NCBI RefSeq assembly: GCF_015291645.1
Contig: NZ_CP030055.1
Span: 3,224,001-3,288,000 of the forward strand
DNA: 64,000 nucleotides
Reading direction: 5' to 3'
Source: Bradyrhizobium sp. CCBAU 53340
GTDB lineage: Bacteria; Pseudomonadota; Alphaproteobacteria; Rhizobiales; Xanthobacteraceae
Part shown: positions 54,092 through 61,172 of the stretch, piece after piece
How the letters are laid out: every line of letters starts with the position of its first letter
Position numbering within the stretch: position 1 is the first letter of the stretch
Notes under the pieces: model-generated
Databases searched by the model: none
The model's input: only the letters and a program-made list of their open reading frames with translations
What the model was told of the DNA's origin: nothing
Made by a program: the position numbers and the translations under genes

Positions 54092-54117
54092 GCCGGCCGC
54101 AGGCGGCCGGCGCTTTT
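54092..54117 (+). terminator. Intrinsic terminator upstream of ardC
   Basis: 9-bp stem GCCGGCCGC/GCGGCCGGC with a two-base loop, followed by CTTTT. It shields the ardC gene from upstream transcription. Confidence 0.7.
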
Positions 54118-54123
54118 AATGAG

Positions 54124-54319
54124 CCCCCGGAAGGCGGGGTGGGCGGCGCTCCCGCATAGCCCCGAACCGGCGGTCCGCAACCACGCCTCGCTTGGGCTCT
54201 CCGTGTCGCTTGTGTGCTTGGCGCGGTCCTCCGCTGACGCTCCGGCCGTTCCGGTGCGGTCCGCCTTCATGTTCGGGGCTTTCCGGTCGCTCTTCGCCGC
54301 CCACCCCGCCTTTCGGGGG
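54124..54319. repeat. Long nested inverted repeat in the ardC leader
   Basis: Outer arms at 54124-54148 and 54295-54319 (25 bases, one mismatch) and inner arms at 54158-54167 and 54271-54280 (AGCCCCGAAC/GTTCGGGGCT, 10 of 10) fold the whole 196-bp stretch into one large hairpin, 33 bp before the ardC start. It may be a small non-autonomous element, or a structure that works as a single-stranded promoter. Confidence 0.75.
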
Positions 54320-54352
54320 CAGGACGCGGAAGAGAAGCGAGCGGAGATCGTC

Positions 54353-55321
54353 ATGTCCAATAATTCAACCCGCCATCACGCGGCGAAGCTGAAGGCAAGT
54401 CTCTACGAAGAAATCACGGCTCACATCGTCGCCGATCTGGAGGCTGGCATCTTCCCATGGGCCCGGCCATGGGGCACGAGTGGCGGCAATCAGGCTTTCG
54501 CGCTGCCGAGAAATGCGGCCACGGGCAAGGTCTATTCCGGGATCAACGTTCTGATCCTGTGGGGACGGTTGTTCGAGGGAAGCTTCGCCTCGGGGCGATG
54601 GCTCACCTTCCGCCAAGCCGCAAGTCTCGGCGGGACAGTGCGCAAGAGCGAGCACGGCGTCACAGTATGCTATGCCGATCGCTTCATTCCCAAGCGCGAG
54701 CGGGGAGACACAGGCCGTGCCTCTCAAGACCAGAAGGACGCGGAAGGGGCGGCCATTCCATTCCTGCGGCGCTACACCGTCTTCAACGTCGATCAATGCG
54801 ACAACCTGCCGGATCATTGCCTCGCCGAGGCGCGGGCCCCGCCTGAGCGCGAGATCGTGCCGCGGGCCGAAGCGCTCACGGTCGCGACGCGCGCCGATAT
54901 CCGCATCGGCGGCGCAAAGGCCTTCTATTCACCGTCAGACGACACCGTCCACGTCCCGCCACAGCCCGCGTTTTTCGAGCAGATCAACTATTACCGAACG
55001 CTGTTCCATGAGCTTGGGCACTGGACCGGCCACCTCTCGCGCTTGAACCGCGAGCTGTCAGGCGCATTTGGCTCAAAACTCTACGCCAACGAAGAACTGG
55101 TCGCCGAGCTCACCGCAGCTTTCGTTTGCGCCGCGCTGTCGATCGAGCCCACCGTCCGCCATGCCGACTATCTCGGCTCATGGCTCAAGGTCCTTCGGGA
55201 AGATAGCCGCGCGATCTTCCGCGCCGCGAGCAAGGCCTCTAAGGCCGCCGATTTCCTGCTCGCCTTCACAGACGACGGCGAAGCCTCCGCGACTGCGATG
55301 CAGCGCGAGATTGGACCGTGA
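54353..55321 (+). CDS. ArdC-like antirestriction protein with zincin domain
   Basis: 322 residues from ATG 54353. The N-terminal ssDNA-binding domain (DUF1738/ArdC-N: residues 15-145, with IFPWARPW and NVLILWGR and the block TVRKSEHGV) protects incoming single-stranded DNA. The C-terminal MPTase-like zincin domain has the zinc motif FHELGHWTGH (His219, Glu220, His223) and a downstream Glu in NEELVAELTAAFVCA. In conjugative plasmids and ICEs such proteins counter restriction of the entering strand. The longer upstream frame lies inside the hairpin and is rejected. A ParB-like gene follows 119 bp downstream. Confidence 0.92.
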   Translation: MSNNSTRHHAAKLKASLYEEITAHIVADLEAGIFPWARPWGTSGGNQAFALPRNAATGKVYSGINVLILWGRLFEGSFASGRWLTFRQAASLGGTVRKSEHGVTVCYADRFIPKRERGDTGRASQDQKDAEGAAIPFLRRYTVFNVDQCDNLPDHCLAEARAPPEREIVPRAEALTVATRADIRIGGAKAFYSPSDDTVHVPPQPAFFEQINYYRTLFHELGHWTGHLSRLNRELSGAFGSKLYANEELVAELTAAFVCAALSIEPTVRHADYLGSWLKVLREDSRAIFRAASKASKAADFLLAFTDDGEASATAMQREIGP

Positions 55322-55440
55322 CGAGGGGGCGGGCGTCGGCGGCTGCCTTCGCTCGCCCCCTAAACGGCCTCTCTGCATCGGGCTCGTTGACGAGGTCGCC
55401 CGCAATCAATGAGCCTGTTCTCAAGACAAGGATAACTGAC

Positions 55441-57171
55441 ATGGAACTGCGCAACATCGCCCTTAGCAATCTCAGGCTTACGAACGTCAATGTCCGGCAT
55501 AGCCGGAAAGCCCCTGACATCTCCGACATCCTGCCCTCGGTCCGCGCGCGCGGCGTGCTTCAGCCTTTGCTGGTCCGGCCACACGGCGACGTCTTCGAAA
55601 TCGTCGCCGGGCGACGCCGGTATTTTGCAGCAAGCAAGGTCGCAGAAGAGCAGGGCTTGACGACCGGTGCCGTCCTGCTGCCATGCGCGGTGACGGAGGC
55701 CGACAGCGATGCCGACGCTCTGGAAGCGTCCCTGATCGAGAACGTGGCACGCGCTCCCATGGACGAATTGCAGGAATACGAAGCGTTCGCCAAGCTATTG
55801 AAGCAGGGGCGATCCGTTGCCGATATCGCCCAAACGTTCGGGCAGACTGAGCGCTACGTCAAGCAGCGCCTTGCGCTCGCGGGCCTCAACAGCGCGATCA
55901 AGGAGGCCTACCGGAATGGCAATATCGAGCCCGAGGAACTGCAACTGCTCGCCACCGCCACGCGCAGCCAGCAAAAGGACTGGGTCGCGGCATTTGAAGC
56001 CGAGAAGGGGCCGGACGAGGATGCGGACGGCGCGCCAAGGGGACACCAGTTGAAGCAATGGCTGTTCGGCAGCGAACAGATCGTAACGGGCGCTGCGCTG
56101 TTTCCGGTTGAGGCCTACAAGGGCGACATCGTGACCGACCTGTTCGGCGATGCCAGCTATTTTGCCGATGCCGCTTCATTCTGGACCTTGCAGAATGGCG
56201 CCATTGCGAGCTTGAGAGAAGACCTAGCGGCGAAGGGCTGGAAGGTGACCGTGCTCGACAAGGGCACGCGCTTTCCTTCGTGTCAATATGACGAGGCTTC
56301 CTTGGAGGAGGGCGGCGAAGCCTTCATCGAAGTCCGCAACAATGGCGAGGTGGAGGTTCACGAAGGCTATCGACTTTACGTGGAGACATTCACCTCGACC
56401 AAGGCAGAGGGGGCGGATGGCACGCCGCAAGCCGCACGATCCGAACTGACAAAGGCCGCCGAGAACTATCTCGCCCTCCATCGGCATGCCATAGTCCGCG
56501 CCGAACTCTTGGCTCGCCCTGGCATCGCGCTTCGTCTTGCGGTCGCCCATATGGTCTGCAGCTCGCCGCTGTGGAGCGTCAAGCCCGACCCGCAGCGAGC
56601 GGACAAGGAAACGACCAGCCAAAGCATTGCAGCAAGTCCGGCCCAATCGGCCCTCGCTGCCGAACGGGACGCCGTTCTCGAGTTGTTGCAGCTCGAGAAA
56701 AGCTATTACGGCGCGGTCACGCGCGGCAATGGTGATGCCTTCACTGCCGCGAGCCTGCTTGCCAGACTGCTGGGGCTTCCCGACGAGGTCGTGCTGCGGA
56801 TCATGGCCCTTGTGATGGCTGAGACCTTGGCTGCGGGCTCGATCCTCACCGAGGCCGCGGGGCTGGCAATCAAGCCGGACGTGAAGCGGTGGTGGAAGCT
56901 GGACGACACATTTCTTGACCTCCTCAAGGACAGGGCGGCAATCAACGCATTACTGTCGGAGGTCGCGGGCAAGGCGGTTGCGGACGCCAATGTGTCGGAG
57001 CCCGGCAAGGTGCAGAAGAAGATCATCCAGGACTGCCTGAATGACGAGGGACGAGAGCGCACCGATGGCTTCCTGCCGCGCTACATGGCCTTTCCGATCG
57101 GCCATTATGATCCGAACAAGACCCTCGAAATCGCTCGCGCGTCCGAGGGAATTAACGCTTTGTTTACCTGA
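55441..57171 (+). CDS. ParB/Spo0J-type nuclease-domain protein of an ICE
   Basis: 576 residues from ATG 55441. The N-terminal ParB/Srx domain (about 1-120) has LTNVNVRHSRKAPDISDILP, then the nucleotide-binding block EIVAGRRRYFAASKVAEEQG and LEASLIENVARAPMDELQEY. A ParB-type helix-turn-helix follows (SVADIAQTFGQTERYVKQRL). The C-terminal 400 residues are unlike ParA partners' usual size and helical. Such long ParB-like proteins are common in rhizobial ICEs and conjugative plasmids; their role in partition or regulation is open. No ParA gene adjoins. A terminator follows. Confidence 0.9.
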   Translation: MELRNIALSNLRLTNVNVRHSRKAPDISDILPSVRARGVLQPLLVRPHGDVFEIVAGRRRYFAASKVAEEQGLTTGAVLLPCAVTEADSDADALEASLIENVARAPMDELQEYEAFAKLLKQGRSVADIAQTFGQTERYVKQRLALAGLNSAIKEAYRNGNIEPEELQLLATATRSQQKDWVAAFEAEKGPDEDADGAPRGHQLKQWLFGSEQIVTGAALFPVEAYKGDIVTDLFGDASYFADAASFWTLQNGAIASLREDLAAKGWKVTVLDKGTRFPSCQYDEASLEEGGEAFIEVRNNGEVEVHEGYRLYVETFTSTKAEGADGTPQAARSELTKAAENYLALHRHAIVRAELLARPGIALRLAVAHMVCSSPLWSVKPDPQRADKETTSQSIAASPAQSALAAERDAVLELLQLEKSYYGAVTRGNGDAFTAASLLARLLGLPDEVVLRIMALVMAETLAAGSILTEAAGLAIKPDVKRWWKLDDTFLDLLKDRAAINALLSEVAGKAVADANVSEPGKVQKKIIQDCLNDEGRERTDGFLPRYMAFPIGHYDPNKTLEIARASEGINALFT

Positions 57172-57185
57172 GTTTTGAGCCGACG

Positions 57186-57218
57186 ATTCGGGCGCGGACG
57201 GTCGCGCCGCGCCCGAAT
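57186..57218 (+). terminator. Terminator after the ParB-like gene
   Basis: Perfect 12-bp stem ATTCGGGCGCGG/CCGCGCCCGAAT with a nine-base loop, 15 bp after the stop. Only TTG follows, so it is a strong hairpin with a weak T-run. Confidence 0.7.
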
Positions 57219-57698
57219 TTGATCCCGGCCGAGTCGCAAAAGAGTCAACCTGGGGCGCGGCAAATTTCGGGAATCGAGAGCGGCGCGACTCATCCTATAG
57301 GTCGATCCGGTTGAGCGGCGCGCGCTGCATCATGGAGCCGACGATGGTGAATCCGTCCAAGCTGTTTCCCGAACCGCAAGCGGTGAGGCTTAGCCGCATT
57401 TGCCTCGCGCAAACCGTCGTCTGCCTTTCCGCGCTCGCTTCCAGCGCCGTCCTGTTGTCGAAGGTCCTGCCGACGATGATCAGCGGGTTCAATTGATCGG
57501 ACCGCCTTCGGCAGGGAAGCCGACGCCCGCGACGGACCCCTCAAAATCAGAAGCCGGACCGTGAACGCAATACCTCGCTCAACGATCCGGCCTCATCGGT
57601 AACGATCCACTCTCGGCCAGGGCAACCAATCGACCACGCAAGCTCAACGCTGCGGTGGCGCCGCCCCTTGACGCTGAAAGCGGGAGGTCAGCGAAGAC
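57219..57698. other. Region with one possible small membrane-protein frame
   Basis: No clear gene. A 54-codon frame at 57332-57496 on the plus strand (MEPTMVNPSKLFPEPQ, then one hydrophobic segment TVVCLSALASSAVLL) could encode a small membrane protein but has no good ribosome site. The rest holds nothing recognisable. Confidence 0.3.
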
Positions 57699-57764
57699 CT
57701 ACTTCTTTTTTTTCGCGGTGGTCTTTTTCGCGGTCTTCTTCGCCTTCTTCGCTTTCTTGGCCAT
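57699..57764 (-). CDS. 21-residue lysine-rich protein
   Basis: Too short for usual gene calling: 21 residues, only Met, Ala, Lys and Thr (MAKKAKKAKKTAKKTTAK...), with a strong GGAGGG five bases before the ATG. The sequence is like the C-terminal tail of histone H1-like or HU-like proteins and would bind nucleic acid by charge. The repeated AAG and GCG codons suggest expansion of a short repeat. The strong ribosome site argues for real translation. Similar tiny Lys/Ala proteins occur in rhizobia, but the function is unknown. Confidence 0.6.
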   Translation of the reverse strand: MAKKAKKAKKTAKKTTAKKKK

Positions 57765-57980
57765 GTGCCCTCCGTCAATGCATGAAGCTAAACGGTGCAC
57801 ACCGGGAATCGGCATGCACAGAAATCAGCGTAACATCGAACGCACAATATTGACCTCGCGACACGCAACGCACGCCCGTTGCGCATTCGAGTCGCACCTC
57901 TTCGCGGTGTAAGGCCGTAAGCAATGGCGGAGCGATAGCCTCGCGAGCAGCGCTCGCCGAGGCCGATTGGCGTCACTCCG

Positions 57981-58328
57981 CCGCCGTTACAGATCGCGGC
58001 AAGCACACTGTCGTCGTTCTGGTGGCAAGCACTGCCGAGGCTGTTGGAGAGAGCTTGCATCAGAGCCAGCGCGGCGCCGTCAACGACAGGTTCACATAGT
58101 CCTTCGCTGATCCGCCACGGCGGAGATGGCCGCGCCAGACTTGATGCCTCTCGTGAAGACCCGGAAGTCAGGATGGGTCTCTGCGCTCTTGTCGCGGTTC
58201 GGGATGATGTCGATCTCGGCCCGGATGGAGACGGTCCTGAGCTGGCCTTTGTCGTTGCCGCATCGTCTTGTGCCGCCCGGCCGGGCGGTCTTGTCCTCTT
58301 CTGTTGCCAGCGGGTCCGATCCCCTCAC
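57981..58328 (-). pseudogene. Inverted, decayed copy of the DUF736 gene
   Basis: On the minus strand, almost the entire DUF736 gene is recognisable: the leader (GGCAACAGAAGAGGACAAGA), a 95-bp stretch (58153-58247) identical to 58611-58705, and a diverged end (GGACTATGTGAACCTGTCGT, then GACGACAGTGTGCTTGCCGC). The ATG has been replaced (GCCCGG) and the frame is broken after the identical part. The unequal divergence along its length is unusual. Confidence 0.85.
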
Positions 58329-58705
58329 GCGTGGCGAAGAGACCTATGGGAAGCGCTCCGCCTGCAAAACCCTCACCTCCAGCTTTTTTCCCCGCCGGAC
58401 AAGTCCGGCTCCTCGCGGCCGCTTCGCTTCAAAAAAGCTTTCAGCTCAGGTGCTTCGCGTGCGCTGCGCCCCGCAAGCGGGTTCGAAGACGTTTCGCTTC
58501 CCATAACGGTCTCGCCATCGCGAGGGGATCGGCTCCTCGCGGAAACAGAAGAGGACAAGACCATGACCGCCATCGGATACGTCACCAAGAACGACAACGG
58601 CAGCTACAAGGGCCAGCTCAGGACCGTCTCCATCCGGGCCGAGATCGACATCATCCCGAACCGCGACAAGAGCGCAGAGACCCATCCTGACTTCCGGGTC
58701 TTCAC
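58153..58705. repeat. 95-bp perfect inverted repeat within the DUF736 pair
   Basis: Bases 58153-58247 are the exact reverse complement of 58611-58705, with 363 bp between. The leaders around 58296-58350 and 58490-58560 are also inverted copies of each other but with many differences. Confidence 0.9.
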
Positions 58706-58886
58706 CCAGAACGTCGAGATCGGGGCAGGCTGGATCCGCCGCGGCGAGGCCAGCGGCAAGGACTATGTGAGCCTGTCGCTGGCAGCGCCCGAGTTCGGCC
58801 CGCGCAAGCTCTACGCCAATCTCGGCCGCGCCGCCGGCCAGGACGACGACAGCGTGTTCGCCCTGATCTGGAACCCGGCGGACTGA
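58563..58886 (+). CDS. DUF736 protein of ICEs and conjugative plasmids
   Basis: 107 residues from ATG 58563 (GAGGACAAGACC before it). The start MTAIGYVTKNDNGSYKGQLR and the block IDIIPNRDKSAETHPDFRVF are the DUF736 signature, followed by GWIRRGEASGKDYVSLSL and the C-terminal YANLGRAAGQDDDSVFALIW. The family is confined to conjugative elements of alpha- and betaproteobacteria, is a small beta-rich protein and is of unknown function. A long frame upstream runs through the inverted pseudogene and is rejected. A strong hairpin follows. It is complete. Confidence 0.93.
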   Translation: MTAIGYVTKNDNGSYKGQLRTVSIRAEIDIIPNRDKSAETHPDFRVFTQNVEIGAGWIRRGEASGKDYVSLSLAAPEFGPRKLYANLGRAAGQDDDSVFALIWNPAD

Positions 58887-58891
58887 CGCTA

Positions 58892-58924
58892 ACGGCCCCC
58901 GCGAGCGTTGCTCGCGGGGGCCGT
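58892..58924 (+). terminator. Strong terminator hairpin after DUF736
   Basis: Perfect 15-bp stem (ACGGCCCCCGCGAGC and its complement) with a GTT loop, five bases after the DUF736 stop. The T-run is short (TTCTCC). It separates DUF736 from the DUF2285 promoter. Confidence 0.78.
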
Positions 58925-58936
58925 TCTCCCGCCCGA

Positions 58937-58966
58937 TTTGGACAGGACGATCCAAAGTTGTATAAG
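58937..58966 (+). promoter_or_regulatory. Promoter of the DUF2285 gene with a 20-bp dyad over the -35
   Basis: -35 TTGGAC at 58938-58943, 17-bp spacer, -10 TATAAG at 58961-58966. The dyad TTTGGA-N8-TCCAAA (58937-58956) covers the -35 and half of the spacer, so a bound regulator would touch the polymerase. Its sequence differs from the lux box before luxI. Confidence 0.65.
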
Positions 58967-58986
58967 TGTTTTAGTGGGGAGCCGTA

Positions 58987-59802
58987 TTGAACCGTTCGGT
59001 GAATTCGAAGGCAGGTCGAGACGACGATGATGTCGCTTCCTGCGCGCTCGCCGCCTATGACGGCGGCGACTGGGCGTGGGAGTTCCTGCGGCGGAACGCT
59101 GACTATGTCGCCGACTGGCGATGCAGCGTTCCCAGGCACCTGCCGTGCATCACGCTGAGCGATGGGACCAGGCTGCTGCGCCTGCGGCGGCGTTTCCTGC
59201 AAGCAGAGAGATGGGGGCTCTATGCCTTCGCCGATCCACGACTCTGCGCTCACGAGGCAACCGCATTCTGGCACGCCAACGCTTTGAAACGGGTGGTGCG
59301 CCTGAATGCAAGAAAGCCGAATGATGGCGAAGCGAGCGTCCGGCGGCTCGCTGACTTCAACGCCGACCGGTACGCAGTGATCGGCGCAGACGGCATCCCG
59401 CTCGTCGTGCTGAAGCGCAACGGCGTTCGAGTTCCCTTGGAAATCCACGGTCTTCCTGTTCTGACCACGTCCTTTACGCCTGTCTATGAGCTGCACGATC
59501 TCGACGATCTCACCGCTCAAGCCGAGCTTCTGAGACGTCTGCAGCGCTTCGCCGACGCAGACTTTAGAGCGATTCAAAAACCGTCCGCTGCAACTGACGA
59601 ACGCCTTCACCAGGCCCTGATCGCACTCGATGAGAGCCTGAAGGGCAAGACGTATCGACAGATCGCGATTGCGATCTTCGGAGAGGAGAAAGTCACCAAG
59701 GAATGGAACGGGCATAGTCAATTTTTGCGCGATCGCACCCGACGGCTGGTCGCCAAAGGCACAGAACTCATGAAAGGTGGTTATCGCGACCTTTTGAGCT
59801 GA
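58987..59802 (+). CDS. Single-ORF DUF6499-DUF2285 protein, FseA-type excision activator
   Basis: 271 residues from TTG 58987, with GGGGAG five bases before. The N-terminal DUF6499-type domain (about 15-90: GGDWAWEFLRRNADYVADWR, then FADPRLCAHEATAFWH) is fused to a C-terminal DUF2285 helix-turn-helix domain (about 185-271: SLKGKTYRQIAIAIFGEEKV, then RDRTRRLVAKGTELMKGGY). In the Mesorhizobium ICE of strain R7A these two domains are in separate frames joined by programmed +1 frameshifting to make FseA, which activates the excisionase gene rdfS. Here they are one frame. The RdfS-like gene follows 151 bp downstream, as expected for a direct target. The rare TTG start may keep expression low. Confidence 0.85.
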   Translation: MNRSVNSKAGRDDDDVASCALAAYDGGDWAWEFLRRNADYVADWRCSVPRHLPCITLSDGTRLLRLRRRFLQAERWGLYAFADPRLCAHEATAFWHANALKRVVRLNARKPNDGEASVRRLADFNADRYAVIGADGIPLVVLKRNGVRVPLEIHGLPVLTTSFTPVYELHDLDDLTAQAELLRRLQRFADADFRAIQKPSAATDERLHQALIALDESLKGKTYRQIAIAIFGEEKVTKEWNGHSQFLRDRTRRLVAKGTELMKGGYRDLLS

Positions 59803-59803
59803 T

Positions 59804-59835
59804 CGAATTTTCTCATTCTCTTTTGACGAATTTTC
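59804..59835 (+). promoter_or_regulatory. Direct repeat CGAATTTTC in the rdfS promoter region
   Basis: CGAATTTTC at 59804-59812 and again at 59827-59835, 23 bp apart, about two helical turns. There is a TTGACG next to the second repeat but no good -10 at the right distance, as expected for an activator-dependent promoter. A binding site for the DUF2285 protein is possible. Confidence 0.4.
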
Positions 59836-59953
59836 CTCGCGCGGGATGGCGAAACAGAAGCTCTAATCTTCGCCACTCCACAAAGCGCCTCCAATCTGAC
59901 GACGCTTCTTCTCGCACCTTTTGGTTGCACGGGGTGCGGGAAGGAAAGCTGGA

Positions 59954-60172
59954 ATGACGCGAACTGACGACAAGGAACCCGACAAGCCGTTCCTCAACAC
60001 GGTCGAGGCGGCCGCCTGGCTCAGGCTCACCAAGAACACGCTGGAGAAGATGCGGGTGCAGGGGCGGGGACCCACCTACCGCAAGCACGGGCGCTACGTC
60101 CGCTACCACATCGAAGATCTCGTCGAATGGTCGCATGCGAGCAAGCGGAGGTCGACCTCCGATGCCGATTGA
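59954..60172 (+). CDS. RdfS-like recombination directionality factor (excisionase)
   Basis: 72 residues from ATG 59954 (GGAAAGCTGG before it). MerR/excisionase-type winged helix: NTVEAAAWLRLTKNTLEKMR, then the wing GPTYRKHGRYVRYHIEDLVEW. In the Mesorhizobium ICE, RdfS turns the integrase from integration to excision and also drives traF and relaxase expression. The gene overlaps traF by 11 bp and comes right after the DUF2285 activator gene. No integrase is in the window. Helix-turn-helix and family are clear; the role as directionality factor is inferred from position. Confidence 0.85.
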   Translation: MTRTDDKEPDKPFLNTVEAAAWLRLTKNTLEKMRVQGRGPTYRKHGRYVRYHIEDLVEWSHASKRRSTSDAD

Positions 60173-60701
60173 TCGCACCAGACTTTGGCGCCAGGCGACC
60201 ACTCTTTCGGCGATGTGCGCGGGCATCATCACGCTTCTGATGTCGTCGGCACCCGCTACGCCGCTGCTGATCTACAACGCCACCGGCAGCGCGCCGCTCG
60301 GCTTCTATTATCTGGAGCAGCGGTTGCCGGGGCGCGGCGAGCTCGCGGTCTACAAGCCGCCTCCCACGGTCGAGCTTCTAATCGTCGCCTACCAGATTCT
60401 CCCGACGCCGGTCCCTCTGTTGAAGCGGGTCGAGGCCATCGGCGGCGACGAAATCTGCCGCGCCAAGCATCCGATCGACAGCATCGCGATCAACGGAAAG
60501 GTCGTTGCCGAGGTTCTCGAGAAGGACCGGGAAGGGCGACCTCTGCCGGCTTGGGAAGGCTGCATGAGGCTCGTCGAGGGGGAATACTTTCTGCTGCAGC
60601 CGCACCCGAATTCCTTTGACTCGCGCTACTTCGGGCCCGTGCTTCGTTGCGATATTTTGGGCGTGGCGCGCCCGCTCTGGACGTGGAATCCGGACATGTG
60701 A
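60162..60701 (+). CDS. traF: TraF-type S26 signal peptidase of the conjugation system
   Basis: 179 residues from ATG 60162, which lies inside the last codons of the excisionase gene. An N-terminal membrane segment (MCAGIITLLMSSA) is followed by the periplasmic serine protease: Ser43 in NATGSAPLGFYYLE and Lys88 in PLLKRVEAIGGDEIC form the S26 Ser-Lys pair. TraF processes the pilin of type IV conjugation systems. Its coupling to the excisionase gene follows the rdfS-traF order of rhizobial ICEs. The later box HPNSFDSRYFGPV is the family's C-terminal motif. Complete. Confidence 0.93.
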   Translation: MPIDRTRLWRQATTLSAMCAGIITLLMSSAPATPLLIYNATGSAPLGFYYLEQRLPGRGELAVYKPPPTVELLIVAYQILPTPVPLLKRVEAIGGDEICRAKHPIDSIAINGKVVAEVLEKDREGRPLPAWEGCMRLVEGEYFLLQPHPNSFDSRYFGPVLRCDILGVARPLWTWNPDM

Positions 60702-61172
60702 CGGTGGCAACGACGGGCGCGCGTCTGAAAAACGGGCGCGCCCGTCGCGTTTTCCTCGTCGGCTCTAGCTCGGATCGGCATCTGCCGCGTCCGCCCGGCA
60801 GGCAAAATTGTTTCCAGCAGTAAGGCCAACAAAGCGTCCACGAGCCGCAGATCGCGACGTTGATGATCGGAGATCGATCGCGCCAGCTCGCGCATTGGTT
60901 GGCATGCGGAAGCCGCTTTTCTTTGAACGGGGGACTTGAGGGGCGCTGCCCCTGCACCCCTGCAAGACCTTCTTTCGTCCTCCGGTGCAGCAAGTCGGTC
61001 GCACGTCGCCGCTCACGCGGCTCGGTGCAACCGCGTTGCGCACCATCGGATTCGCGCCGCTGCGCGGCGCCGAAACAAGCTCTTGCCCCCGAAACCCCGG
61101 TCTCGCCGACGGGCAGGCGGCATGGCGAAGGCCATGCGCGCAGCGCCCATCATCAACGAGCGAGACATCACT
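60702..61172. other. Gene-free, GC-rich leader of the methyltransferase gene
   Basis: About 470 bp with no separate gene. A long in-frame extension of the methyltransferase frame is Arg-, Pro- and Ala-rich and not protein-like. A 7-bp hairpin GCGCCGC-TGC-GCGGCGC lies at 61054-61070. Confidence 0.45.

Noticed and set aside
54119..54352. 78-codon N-terminal extension of the ArdC-like protein
   Set aside because: It lies within the hairpin element and has no similarity to ArdC; ATG 54353 fits the family start.
58044..58562. Long upstream extension of the DUF736 frame and a matching plus-strand protein
   Set aside because: It is the antisense of the inverted DUF736 pseudogene; the real start is ATG 58563 with its leader.
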